Shown in pieces: positions 32,610-44,578 of a stretch of DNA of 64,000 bases. The position numbers and the translations under genes were made by a program. The notes beneath the pieces were generated by a model. That model was not told where the DNA came from and did no database searches. It worked only from the letters and a program-made list of their open reading frames with translations. How positions within the stretch are numbered: position 1 is the stretch's first letter; each line of letters opens with the position of its first letter. The stretch lies in NCBI GenBank assembly GCA_963565915.1, contig OY751494.1, positions 992,001 to 1,056,000 on the forward strand, given 5' to 3'. Source of the DNA: Entoloma clypeatum (lineage: Eukaryota > Basidiomycota > Agaricomycetes > Agaricales > Entolomataceae).

Positions 32610-35600
32610 ATGCCTCATCTTCCTGCCCTGCCCCAGCCGAAGACCAATTATCGCGCCGGTACTATCGCGACCCGAGTGCGTAAGAACGCCAAGGACCTCA
32701 CACAGGATGAATGGGCTCGTTTCATCAATGCCCTCAAAGGGATCAAAAATCGCAGTCGGCCTGGAGGTGTACTCTCGATCTACGATGAATTCTCCGCCCT
32801 TCACATGGGTGCAGTCGAGATTCACCGCGCATGGAGGCGCGAGCATCCAAATGTCGACCGTAACGATGTGGGCAACTCCGACCCTGCTCATGATAACCCT
32901 TCGTGAGTTACGTATTGTCACATCCTATCTTAAATCTAACTTTGCCTCGCGCGCTAGGTTCCTTCCATGGCACCGACAGTTCTTGCTCGAGTTCGAACGT
33001 GCATTACAGTCTGTGGATCCTTCTGTAACGCTTCCTTAGTATGTCAAGTCGCCTAGGCTTTCACTATGATGCGTCATTCAAACTACTTACAGCTGGGATT
33101 GGACCGATCGTGAATTCAACAAGAAGTTGTTCAGTTCCGCGTACATGGGCGGTAACGGTGGCTTTGATGGCAGAGGAGGCGCTCTTGTTACTGGTCCGTT
33201 CACTCTCGACAAAGGCTGGGTCGTCAACACTGCCATCCATCGCAATGCCTGGTTTTCGCGAGGCCCGAATGGAACCACGTTGAAAGACCCCGTCACTGGT
33301 GACTGGAAGGTTCAACCCTCCTTGGGCCGATCCGTCGTCCGGTACCTCGGCGACTTTGAGGATCTGGCTACACCTGCCGATGTGATCGAATTCACGAAGC
33401 GCAAGCACATGTTTGGTCCCGAAAAGCTCGTTTTCCGATCCGACCTCATCCCGGTCAATCCAGACGATGCAGACCCTGAGGACGAGCCGCCACTTAGCAA
33501 ATCGCCGTTGCCCCGCGGTACCATCCATATAGGCGGCGGTACCTTGCCCCTCTCAGCTTTTCCCAAAGATTCTTGGATCAAAAATCGCACGAAGCTGTTG
33601 GTTCAATCCGAGGCTGCCAATGATGATCCTAGGAAGAACATTGGGGATAGCGACCGATCTTTCCGTATGTTTATCCTCGCACGATATTCGTCGGCGCTAC
33701 GGGTGCAAGTCTAATTCTCATTTCATCAGGCGAGGATGTTCAAGGTTTTAGATGGGCCCTCGAAGCGTCTCCACACATGCACAACCGTGAGTAGCCCAAT
33801 ATTTCCCCATCGAACTCTGCAATCTCACTTTGGCTTTAGAAACTCACGACTGGTTCGGCTATCACACGACTATCCTTCAGGACGACGAGATCAGCGGCGC
33901 ATCCTCGATGCCCAATGTTGCTTGTTCTACCGCAGATCCCATGTTCTTCCTGCACCACTGCAATATCGACAGACTTTGGGCCGAATGGCAGGATTCTGGA
34001 CATTATGGATCAATGTGAGCACCCTGTCTCGCTTCTAAAACACCTCAACACCATCAACTTGTTTTTCAGCTTTTACCCCAAGCGCGGAGATCCTTTACAC
34101 GTCTACGATGACGTTGAGGGGGAACCGATTGGGCCTTATACCTATCCGTATGGTCACAACCTAGACGAGTGAGTGCTAGCGTTGCTAGCTCGATCGGGTT
34201 TGCCTGAACCACTCGCAGTTTGATTTGGCCTTGGGACAACAACAGGATGGAAACTCAGCAAGAGCTTCAAGAAATGCTCCCCCAGTTCCCATACACCCTT
34301 ACCCCGCGTGACATGTTGGACTATAGGTGGGATTCAAGCTTTCTCGCGCGCTTTTCCACATGGAAGGCTCACGTGAATATCTCAGGGGTTTGGGTTATAC
34401 CTATGACACCAGTACTCAACTCGCGGTCAATAGCGTCACGCCAGTCAGGGTCTATCTGCCTGCGATTGCGGGTAAAGTGACGCGCCAGGTCTTCCAGCTC
34501 GCCATCCAACGTAAAGCTTTGTACCTGATCGCGGCCTGGAACAAGGGTTTTGACAAGGCGGACCTCGAGATCGCCGTCTACGAAGAATATCAAGAGAAAT
34601 ATGAAGGGAGGTTCATCACCGGCGGATTCCAAGGAAAACCAGTCCCACCAATGATTGTCATTGGGGGAGGGGAACCTGTCCCGGATAGCGTATCATCCAA
34701 CCAGGTGTACGAGCTCTCCCGACACACCTATTATGTCGTCGTCACTGCTGTCGTTCCAGAACCCCCGACAACACTTCCTGATGGCCCTCTCCCAAACTCC
34801 CCTATCGACGCTGTCTACGAAATCGGTATTGCAACGAACCCAACCGACTTTAAGATTCCCGACATCCCGATCGCCTCTGGTGTAATCAGTAACCCACAGG
34901 TACCAGCCGAGAGCGCCGTCTACCTCGCAAAACATCGCTATGCTCCCGTCAACCTGGAAGATGGCGTGGCTCACACCAGGCTCACGAGAATCAAGGGTGC
35001 CCACGAACTCTTCGGAATCATAGTTCCTACAAGCGGATGGTTCGCCGACATTACTTTCGAGGTCGTACTTTTCTCTCATCGTTTTTCCGTCCCCTTTTAC
35101 TGATTCCAGTATTATTTTATCCAGGGCATGGATGCTCTCGTCCAGCTTTACGGTCCATTTGACGAGGACAATGACAGTCTTCCCCACTTTGACGACAACG
35201 GCTTGCCCGTCCCTGGCGACAACGCGACCCGCCTCAGCGCGCAGCTCCAAATCGCCTCGAGTGAAGGATGCTGTGAGCGCCGTGGCTCTGGCATTTCCAG
35301 CCTCGTCACCCCAGGTCGTTATGTCCTCCTCATCTTCCATTGCTCCATTGGCATCAACGAAGAGCGTCCGTACCAAGTCACGTACAATCTCTACCACGGT
35401 ACACCGATCCCTCCTCTCCGTCTGCAAGAGACCGTAGCGTATCACCCTCGCGGATGGGGACGGAGCGTCAACCTCTCTTATCGCGTCACTGTTGATAACT
35501 CCGACACCCCACTTGTCACTCGGCAGGGCGAAATCTATAGGTTGATTGTCCGAACGGACGATGCGCGGACCCAAGAGCAGGTCAGGGTAGCGGTGTTTAC

Positions 35601-35885
35601 GTATCATGAAGAGGCTCTCCCGCCGTGGTATGGCGTCGAGCTTCCCAAGAAAAAAGAGGAGGACAAGTCGAATATCAGCTACAACTTTGCGTACTGGGGC
35701 AAGTCGGAGGTCACGTTCGAGCCGGAACAGCGACAGGTGGGTTTTTTTTTTTACCCTCGTTCCACGCCTTTTGCGATGTAGTATTGACACGCGTGAATTT
35801 ACAGAAATTGTTCGTCCGTGTCACCATTCTGAACGGATATCGTCGCACCAGCATTAAGACCTCTCTGGTCCGTATCCAAGGATGA
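32610..35885 (+). CDS. Long tyrosinase with bacterial-like copper core and large C-terminal extension (10 exons)
   Basis: Type-3 copper phenol oxidase, expected to hydroxylate monophenols and oxidise diphenols to quinones (melanin-type chemistry). Exons 32610-32902, 32958-33038, 33093-33664, 33730-33786, 33840-34014, 34070-34168, 34219-34326, 34386-35061, 35125-35736, 35805-35885; 917 residues. CuA: H65 (SALHMGAVE), H94 and H103 (PAHDNPSFLPWHRQ). CuB: H333/H337 (HMHNQTHDWFG, completed by splicing at 33786/33840) and the HH at 373-374 (DPMFFLHHCNIDRLWAEW). FLPWHRQFLLEFERALQ and LPYWDWTDR resemble actinobacterial tyrosinases. The Cys-X-His thioether motif of typical fungal tyrosinases is absent, and no signal peptide is visible. 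Residues from about 460 on form a long extension I cannot assign, reading like beta-rich sequence. Usual fungal length is about 550-680. Confidence 0.85.
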
Positions 35886-36305
35886 ATGAAGGAATCATAC
35901 ATAGGAATCTGATATGAACGACATGTACTTGTATCTCGCCATCGCTGCTGCTTTGAACATTGTATAATACATTGAAGAAAGATTGAATGAATTGAATTGT
36001 GTTTTGCCTGGATGCCCATACTGTACTATATACGTATATCTCTTTCCTTCTGGGTTGCAGTCTGTGTGTTAGTAGTGTATGTGGTTAAAGACGATAATTG
36101 TATGCGCATACTTATGCACCCTGAATCATACAAATTGAGCTCCAAGCTCTGCTCTCTCCATACAAAATAATATCACCACACATCGCTTCTTACGAGGTAT
36201 ATGTGAGGTATACAGTCCATAGAATTCCGATCAAGATTACGACTCCATTTCACAAAAGAAAATAACATATGTAGTAATCCCCCCCTAACCAGCCCCCCTC
36301 TTCTG
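35886..36305. other. Convergent 3' region between tyrosinase and PMT4
   Basis: 420 A/T-rich bases shared by the 3' ends of two convergent genes. No coding frame; this is where both polyadenylation sites must lie. Confidence 0.5.
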
Positions 36306-39300
36306 TTAGGGCTCAGGGAACAACTCCTGCGCTACCCGCGCCGCCTCCTGCTCCGCCTCGCCCAACGGCCCCGCAGGCTTGACTTTCGATTTTTCCTCCT
36401 CAACCTTCGCCGCATCATCCACCTTTTGATCCAGCCCATGCTCGTCCTGCGAAGCCTTAGCCTTCTTCTCCTCTTCCTCCTCTTTCTTCTTCTCCTTCTG
36501 CTTCACCACCACGACCGTCTCCTTCTCCTTCTCCCTCCCACTACTCTCAGTCCCCTCCACTACATGCTTCCCATGCACCGCGCCCCCACCCTGAACCGCG
36601 CTGACCTCCTTCTCCTTCTCCCTCTCCGCCGTCGTCGGACGCTGGTCCGCTTCTTCTTCCGCAGCCACAACACTGGCGCTCTTCGCATCCGCCTTGGCCG
36701 CAAACACATCGTGCCCTGGCTCAGGCTTGCCTTCCGCAATGGACGTGTGGTGTTGCTGGTTCTGGTTCTGGTTCTCCTGTGCGTTGTTGGGTTTGTTGTC
36801 TTTCTTATTATTATTGTTGTTGTTGTTGTTGATAGGGTCTCCGGCATCCACCACGACCTTTTTGTCCGGGACAACGATGGCGGGGCGTCCGCCCGCCTCG
36901 CCCCCGACAGTAGTGGCCACTTGGGATGGCTGCGGGGTGTATCCAACGGCGGCGTATTGCGAGTACTGCAACGTGGGGTGATGAGTGAGTTTTGATACAG
37001 AAATACAAGCGAGTGGAAGAAGACATACGTCGTCGTAGAGGTCATTACTACAAAGAAAGAAAGAAAAAGCGGGTCAAAAAAAGAAGAAGACATACTCAGC
37101 GAAAAAAAGAAAACAAAAAAAAGCCAGAAAAACCCACCACCCAAAATCCCACGTCTTCACCCACTTCACCCTGCTACACTCCCCCTTCGTCCACTGGCTC
37201 CCATACGCCAACGGGCTCAACCGCGAGAACTGCCACACCGCAAGAACGATCAGCAAAGCCGCGATCTGGAGCCTCACCCTCGGGCGGAGCATCGACGTCG
37301 CAAGGTCAAACACCGCACACGAGAGCAGGATCGCAAAGTACAGCGCGGGGAAGTAGTGGTGCAGGAAGAGCTGGCGGCCCATGAGGAAGAATGGGAAGTA
37401 GTGCAACGACCAGCCGAGGAAGAGGAAGCCGCAGAGGGTGTCGTACTTGACGACTTTGGCTGGGAGAAGAAGAGGTGGGGGAGGGGGAGGGAGGAGGAGG
37501 GGTTGTCAACAAACTTATTCAAAAAAACAAGGAGGCGAGAAGACATACTGCTGTCGAAATCGCGGTAGCCGCGCTGCGCACGCAGGATGAGCAAGCCACG
37601 GACGAGGGTGTATGCGACGACTGCAAGCGTGCTGAGCCACCATACGAGAGGGTTGCCGATGAGGTAGATCTGCTTGTGGTCTCTGACCCAGAAGTTCTAT
37701 GCAGAGAGAGAGAATGAGTGCATGAACAAATGCGTTCATTTTCATTGGCCTATGATAGGGAGGTTATTGGGAAGACTTACGATACCACGGGTGAGACGAG
37801 GCCACGATTGGGGGCGCGAGTCAAACGTGTGTCGATCTGTCAGACCTTGGTTGGTCGTCCACATGACTCGTTGCAGCTCGAGGAACTTCGAGAGGAAGCC
37901 AGGGGTGTTGTAGTTGACCCTCGGTGCATCAGCAGGGACTATGAACGAAAAAAGAGAGAAGAGATTGAATTCCAAGGACTCTTGAAAGAAAAGAAAAAGA
38001 AAAAACCACATACGTTTTACATGATACGCCGTCTCAATATACCACAACGAGTTCTCCTTCGCCGCATTCTTATTGCACGTCACCTCCTGCTGCTCGAACC
38101 CCCAGTCAGGCAGCTTCACCTTGTGCGAGAACAGATAACACCCCGTCAACGCATGCCGCAGCCTGAACACCGTCCTCAGCGTCCGCAAGCGCTTGCTCGA
38201 CTCCCTGTCCCTCTTATCGCCGCGCTCAAGCTCGACGTACCAGTCATCGTTCGCGTCGCCCGAGAAGCCGGGCATACCGTACGCCGAGACCTCATTCTGG
38301 AAGTCAACCTCGGACACGGGCGGGCGGTGGTCGTGCGAGTGCAGCTGTTTGTCAGTGGAGATGTGCTTGAGCTTGATGCGGGAGAGTGGGGTGATGTATT
38401 GCAAAGGCTCGGTTGTCCAGTCAAAGTCGTTGGCGGTGGCGTTGAGGACGGTCCAGTCGTTGTTGGCGTCACGGTGTGGGTACAGTGTGATTTGTTGTTC
38501 TGTGAGTTTTTAGGTAGGTCAGAAGGGGTAGGGTCGGGGGAGGATAACGAACGTTTGCTTCCGCCTGGGTAGTTGTGTGGATGTGAGTGCAAATACCCTC
38601 CTTGCGTGTTCAAATGTCGGATCGAGACCGTCGAGCCCACAGCCACGTCTAAAAAGAAAGAAAGGCGGGCGTCAGTCACGACCTAAAAAAAGCGGTCCGA
38701 TAGGAATCTCATTGCTCACCCGCAAACGTATCGTCCATCCCCCGCCCACCCAGCGTATGCTGGAACTCCGAGCTCATGAACCCGTCCCCATCTCCCGAAT
38801 TCTCCAAAATCAGGAAATGGATCTGGAACATGGCCATATAAAACACCAGCGGTACCACGATCAAACACACCGCCCGCGCCACAAAATGCCGCACAAACAG
38901 CCTCGGGAACACCTTCAAATCGCCCAGCAGATTCCAGAGTTGCAGGACGGTGCTGCACCCGACCGTCGCGATTGTGAAGAGCCCGACCCACTTGCAGCTC
39001 AGGACCGCACCGAGGGAGAGGCCCGTGAGCGTGAGCCACGCCCACCAGGACGAGGTGAAGGGCTGGTGCTTGTCCTCGTTGGAGAAGCCGCACCAGAGGA
39101 AGGTGGTGAGCGCGGTGAAGAAGATGAGCGGGGAGTCGAGGAGGATGTGCCGGGACTGGGTGACCATGCCGTTTTCGAAGGTGAGGAAGAGGGAGGCGAG
39201 GAGGGCGGTGGTGGCGCGGCAGTCGAGGGCACGCAAGGTGAGGTAGGCGAGCGGGATGGTGGCGACGCCCAGCGTTGCGGGGACCATGCGCATCGCAACG

Positions 39301-39904
39301 TATGGCACATCTTCGTATAACCTGAGTAAACAAACATGTATGTCAGACGGACTGGTGCAGCGTTGGGAGGGAGGTTTGAATGTAGAGCCTCACTTTCCAA
39401 TTTCCTTGAACTCGAACTGACCGTCATACCCAAAGACGAATGCAGATAGCGTGATCAAGAGTTTGGCCAGCGGAGGATGGACATCGACAAAGTACTGCGT
39501 CTTGATATATTTCGACGCAAACTTGCCGAAATGAACCTCGTCGAAACTGTACATTCCAAACCCCAAACTCAGCTGAGAAAGGGAGACGGTCTAATGACAC
39601 GAAACGACACTCACACAACGCTGTTGGGATCCGAAAGCCTGAACAGCCGCACCCCCGCCGCCACCAGCACAATCAAGAACAGCAGCTTCCACTCGCCCGG
39701 CGCAATGTTCAGCCCGCCGGGCGGAAAGTGTTTTGTACGCCCAGGTGGCAGCCCTCTCGATGCCGCCGCTCGCCGCGCATCCGCATCCAGATGGTCGTCT
39801 CGTGCATGGGGGAATCTTTGGGGTGGTGGTGGTGGTGTTTGTGGGTGGTGGGTGCTGCGAGGTGGTGGTGATGCGGGGCGTCGTGCTCTGACGTGGCCCG
39901 ACAT
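36306..39904 (-). CDS. PMT4: PMT4/POMT1-type protein O-mannosyltransferase (10 exons)
   Basis: ER multi-pass enzyme that transfers mannose from dolichyl-phosphate-mannose to Ser/Thr of secretory proteins. Minus-strand exons: 39904-39615, 39546-39394, 39321-38720, 38648-38553, 38499-38014, 37938-37781, 37696-37549, 37459-37141, 37047-37029, 36965-36306; 976 residues. The first loop has the catalytic DE pair (FDEVHFGKFASKYIKTQYF) and DVHPPLAKLL. FKEIGKLYEDVPYVAMRM and LTLRALDCRATTALLAS point to the PMT4 branch. A MIR-type region follows (TVSIRHLNTQGGYLHSHPH, ITLYPH), then C-terminal membrane segments (HYFPFFLMGRQLFLHHYFPA). Exon 9 is only 19 nt. The last exon encodes about 220 hydrophilic residues with poly-Asn and Lys/Glu runs, far beyond the usual end of the family. 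Its start is 188 bp from the CCT2 stop, in tandem. Confidence 0.88.
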
Positions 39905-40092
39905 TCGGCAGGATCGTTGAGGAACTTCTGACGGGCAGAGGTTCTATTAGGGTGCTTGATAGAGTTTGAAGGGGAAGAAGAGTGGTGGGACGAATCAACT
40001 TGGGGTCGGTGAGACCGTGAGGAATTCCGAATGGGACGCAGTTGAAATCTCAAAAACTCGGATATTCATAACAAGTATGCTACGATGACCTC

Positions 40093-42186
40093 TTATACTG
40101 CTTCGCGTCTCCGTGGTGTGGCCCGAAGGATATCGTCGACACTGAAAAAAACACACGTAACCAATCACACCTTTGTACCAATGGACGGAAAAACATACCG
40201 GATGATCATCTCCGCAGCCTCGCTGGCACTAAGCACAACCTGGCGCTTCAACTTATAACTCTCCGTGACGCCCAGCTGCCTCATCGACCCAATCGACCCC
40301 TGCTCCATATCTAACAAATATCAGCTCAGCAACCAAGCCTCAAAAGGACCCACATACCAAGCCCAGCATCCGCCTGCCCCTCATAATGCGCCGCCCTCAG
40401 CTTCGTAACAAGGTCCGATGAGTCCAACCCCGCATTATCCGCCAAAATCGTCGGTATCTGCCTCAACGCCCGCCCAAACGCCTCCGTGGCGATCGCCTTC
40501 TTGCCCTTGATCCTCCGCACCTCCTCATCCACTGCACAGCTCATCAACATCTCAGAGCACCCGCCCCCGAGCACCGTGCGCGTCTCCTTCACCGTCTGCG
40601 ACAGCACAGAAAGCGCATCGTGCAGCGACCTCTCAGCCTCGTCCACCATCTGTGTCGTTGACCCCCGTAGAACGACCGTGCATGCCTCGCCCGCAGCGAC
40701 GCCTGAGAATTTGATGAGCTATTTATTCAATATAAACTCCAGATGAGCACCAAAGTCGTGTAGAGATAGCTCGTCGAGTGACACACCTTGTCCTCCCCGA
40801 TGATGATCTCCTCAATCAAATCACAATGCCCCAGCTGCACCAAATCCGGCCTGGCAAACGTGCTCGCGATCTCTCCACCAGTGACCAGCGACAGCCTCTC
40901 CACGCCCTCAAAATCCGCATGCTCGATCACCATGATGCCCTTCTCCGCCAGCAGCGATTCGGGGTAGTTGTAGATCAGCTGGCGGTTCACAAAGACGTTG
41001 ATGCCGTGTGTGGCGATTGCGTCGACTTTTGCTTTCATTTTTTCCTGCGCAGTGGAGGTTATGGTTACTAAGATTAATGATGTGGGGATGATTGCGCACT
41101 TTTTCTGCGCGTTCGAGCTCTGCGAGTTTTCCTGTGCCGTCTACCTTGACACGGGCACCAAATACTTTTATTTTGTCCGTGTCCATTGCTGGATTGTTAC
41201 TTGTTTAACATGAGAACCTCTGCAATTGTGGCAATGGCACTTACAGGTGTTGGCAATCAAGATTTTGCAGTTTTCCAATCGTTTTGGGGAGTTGACGGCG
41301 ATCGTCTTGTCGAGAATGAAACCTGTAGAATTATATAAAATCAGATTGGGAGGAGGTTTGTCGATATGGGACTCCTGCCTTCGTCGAGGTATGAGTCGGT
41401 GAGTTTTCCGCCGACTTTTTTGATGATCTGGATGTGCTCGAGATCTACCGATCCCTGACATAAAAAAAAACACGATGAGACTCTAGACACTTTGGGAGTT
41501 GGTATACGCTCCCACCTTTAATCGAAGGACGGCGTCGACAGCAAGGTTCGCAAAGTAATCTTTATCCTGCGAAAGGACCTTTGACGACAGCGTCGTCCGT
41601 GCAATGTTGAACAGATCTTGCCGGAACACATTCGGATCGTTACTGCTCAAACACCAAGCCAAAAGAAAAAGCTCAGAACCTGCACTGTCCAAAACCAACC
41701 AAAGACACTCACAAGTTATCCACCGCAGCCGCTTCCAACGCCTTCAACGCCGCATCGCTCGCGATCCTATACCCCTCCACCACGGTCTGTGGGTGTATCT
41801 TCATCGCAATCAGCTTCTCCGCCTCCCGCAGGAGCTCCGCCGCCAGCACACACACGCTCGTCGTCCCGTCGCCCACCTCGTCGTCTTGCACCTTCGAAAT
41901 GTTCACGAGGATCTTCGCGGCGGCGTTATCGAGCTGGATCGCCTTGAGGATCGTCGCGCCGTCGTTGGTGACGTTGATGTCGCCCGTCGAGGCAGACTGC
42001 AGGATCTTGTTCATGCCTTTGGGGCCGAGGGTGGACTTGACGAGATCCCCGAGCGCGAGGGCGCCGATGAAGGAGGAGAGACGCGCGTTTTCGGCTTTTT
42101 CTTCGGTCGCCTGGGGGTTGATTGGAATCTGTGTGGATAAGGGGAGGGATGGAGATTACCTGCTCGCCGAATATTTGCATCGCCAT
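40093..42186 (-). CDS. CCT2: CCT2, beta subunit of the TRiC/CCT chaperonin (10 exons)
   Basis: One of eight subunits of the cytosolic chaperonin that folds actin and tubulin with ATP. Minus-strand exons: 42186-42160, 42110-41713, 41642-41516, 41454-41379, 41322-41245, 41188-41100, 41044-40787, 40718-40358, 40310-40199, 40141-40093; 524 residues (human CCT2 is 535). ATP-site motifs: [36 protein letters not shown]; also [25 protein letters not shown] identifies the beta subunit. The first exon is only 27 nt (MAMQIFGEQ). The intron after exon 4 begins GC rather than GT if the conserved LDEG-FILDK junction is kept. No lesions. Confidence 0.93.
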
Positions 42187-42642
42187 GGTTGATGGGTAGA
42201 TGAAGATTTGATTACGTAAGGGAAAAAACACTTAGCAGCACTGCCTCTGGGCCTGCACATCTCTCGCATTTCACAATCTCGTCGACTTTCTCGCCTTGTT
42301 GTCCCAGCATCCCAACTATAACCATAGACGAATCTGTAACGCAGAGATTGCAAATATCTGGCTCGTCAGCATTGAATATTGAATATTACCATAGACGACC
42401 ACATTTCCGACAACTCCCAGTCCTCTTCTGTTCAACCCTTTGCTCCTTTGGAACCTTTGTTATCCGCCTGGCCATTCAAATCCCCTTCTAATCCCTCCAT
42501 TCTCGGCGGCAAACCACATCCTGGGGAGTTTGTTCGCTGGTGAACTCCAGGACACTCCCGACGTCCATGTTGACGCACATTCGGGAAAACCACTGATGGG
42601 GTTTGCTGATCATGGCCTGCCCCCACGCAGCAATCCACAGGC
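42187..42642. other. CCT2 upstream region
   Basis: About 450 bases between the divergent CCT2 start and the zinc-finger relic. Contains the CCT2 promoter; no coding frame was accepted. Confidence 0.45.
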
Positions 42643-43112
42643 ATGAGCCTTGTCAATAACTTTCCCTCACACCCCGGCAACCTCCAGGCGCCTCCACTGC
42701 AGATTAAATCTTCAAATGTCATCTTGACTATTGGTGGCGGCCGTTTCTGGGGCCGCAATGATGGATGGCCATTGCTTCTCGAGCCAAGGGTCGATTTCGA
42801 GACAATATCGCTTTCCGAACAAGAGGCTACTTTTGCTTGTCCTGTCCTAGGCTGCGAAAGCACATTTACCAGAAGTTTCAATCTCAAGGGTTCGTTCTCG
42901 TTATCGATCTCATCTCACCTTATCAATCTTTTCGCTCGGCAGGTCACATGTGATCTCACCACGAAGAGAATCTATTCCAATGCCATTGGCCCGAGTGTGG
43001 CAAAGCCTTCACAAGAGTAAACGACATGAACAGCTTCACACTACTCGTAGGCCCTTTGCTTGTGACGAATGTGCAAAGCAATTCGTGAGGCTGGATGTTT
43101 TAAATCGCCATT
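42643..43112 (+). pseudogene. C2H2 zinc-finger protein, broken
   Basis: ATG at 42643 (MSLVNNFPSHPGN). A 53-nt GT-AG intron (42890-42942) splits finger 1 (FACPVLGCESTFTRSFNLK, then GH after the intron). An in-frame TGA at 42951 follows HM, where the finger linker should continue. Finger 2 is CHWPECGKAFTRVNDMN and finger 3 is FACDECAKQFVRLDVLNRH. They are in different frames: at about 42021+1008 (near 43028) the end of finger 2 lacks the residues before QLHTT, fitting a deletion of about 10 nt between short CAG repeats. After the third finger a GTACGT occurs but no further exon is recognised. Probably a dead transcription-factor gene; if splicing differs from my reading, part could still be expressed. 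Confidence 0.62.
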
Positions 43113-43892
43113 GTACGTTCGACTGCTGCTTCCGCTGCCCCTCCAACTAAGGCCTGTCCACTATTACAGTCGTGGACAGCCAAAGACGACAACAAATTTA
43201 GCATGCAAATAAAGTCTTAATGGAGTATCTCAACACGTTGAGAAGTATATTAAAAGCATGGCCACAGCTACTGAATGAAATCCAACGAGCCATTTTCTCT
43301 AAAACCCGGATTTTTATTTTGAACACCGAAAATTTGGCGGGACCCCTAAAAAATTCGCTAAAAATATGAAAAAATGCGCAACCGACTCCTTTCGTTGAGT
43401 AGTATCTGAATCCCGAAGATCGAGACCATCCAACGAGCCGATCTGCTGCAAATTAAACATGATGCACCGGAGCCAGGCTAAGCCATTAGGCCTTTCTTGC
43501 TTGTTGAACAAGTCATTATGGCCAAGAAACTGTGTCGCAACATCTCCGGACTCCGTAATCAGCAACCTGCAGCAGCAGTGAGTGGCCAACATCAGCATTT
43601 GGGCACATTCTGCTTATACAGCTTATAGCAGCTTGTGCAAGCTGCTCAAGCTGGTAAGCATCTTAATGAGCATCTTAAATCAGCTTGTACAAGATGCTTC
43701 GACCACTTATTTCTCATCTTGAGAATGACAGTTCAGTTCAGAAATCATTGTTCAAAAATGAAAATATCATATATTCGGGGTATCTGATACAATGATATAC
43801 AAATGAACACAACTACATTCCCTGCATGGGCTATAACCTACACTACCCTGGCCAGTTCCTAGAACACCAGCCCCTCAGTGAAACTATGTTGA
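43113..43892. other. Spacer with AGCTT-rich segment
   Basis: No gene seen. From about 43605 to 43700 the words CAGCTTATA, AGCAGCTTGT, AAGCATCTTAA recur. A similar AGCTT/AAGCTG-rich stretch lies at 57500-57635, on the other side of the Copia-B insertion. Confidence 0.4.
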
Positions 43893-44578
43893 GGCGGCCA
43901 CTGGGTGCGAGTGGAGGCTGTTGGGTTGGCAAGAGAGAACTGTTGGGTATGAGAGACGTGGCTTGGGCACGGCTTGGGCGCAGAGAGGCAGTTGTTGGGT
44001 GCGAGGGAAGGCCGTTGGGCATGAGTAGAGAGTGTTGGGCACGATCCATTGGGCATGAGAGAGATCCATTGGGCATGAGAGACACGGCTCTTGGTGCGGA
44101 GTGGCAGTTGTTGGGCACGGGTGGAGGCCGTTGGGCATGAGAGAGAGCCGTTGGGTACGAAGTAAGGCCGTTGGATGCAAGGGACGCCTGTTAAATGTGA
44201 AAGGAGGGCTGTTGGACACGAACGTTGGGCACAAAGCAAGGCCGTTGGACATGAAGGGAGCTGTTGGGCATGAAGCAAGGCCGTTGGGCGCGAGGGATGG
44301 CCGTTGGGAGCAAAAGGAGGGCCGTTGAACACAAAGGAAGCTGTTGGGCACAAAGTAAGGCCGTTGGACACGAAGGGAGCTGTTGGGCACGAAGGGATGG
44401 CCGTTGGGCACAAAGCAAGGCCATTGGGAATGAGATGCAGCCATTGGGCGCGAGGGATGGCCGTTGGGCATGAAAGGAGGGCCGTTGGACACAAAGCACG
44501 GCTGTTGGGCATGAGGGGAGCCGTTGGGCAGAAAGGGAGGCCGTTGGGCACGAGGGAAGGCCGTTGGGAGAAGAGAGC
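43893..44578. repeat. Minisatellite, about 20-bp GCCGTTGGGCAYGAG units
   Basis: Roughly 34 imperfect tandem units of about 20 bp with core G(C/G)(C/T)(G/A)TTGGGCA(C/T)(G/A)A(A/G)G. The period is not a multiple of three and the core has no stop on either strand, so several long artificial frames run through it in both directions. Confidence 0.85.

Noticed and set aside
34693..35790. 365-codon minus-strand ORF opposite the tyrosinase C-terminal half
   Set aside because: It spans a tyrosinase intron, has no motif, and the plus-strand gene model is continuous with consistent splice sites.
36426..36995. 189-codon plus-strand ORF opposite the PMT4 tail
   Set aside because: It is Leu/Val-rich simply as the complement of the Glu/Lys/Gln-rich exon. 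No start context or motif.
37718..38572. 284-codon plus-strand ORF in the PMT4 region
   Set aside because: Antisense shadow that runs across two PMT4 introns; no recognisable domain.
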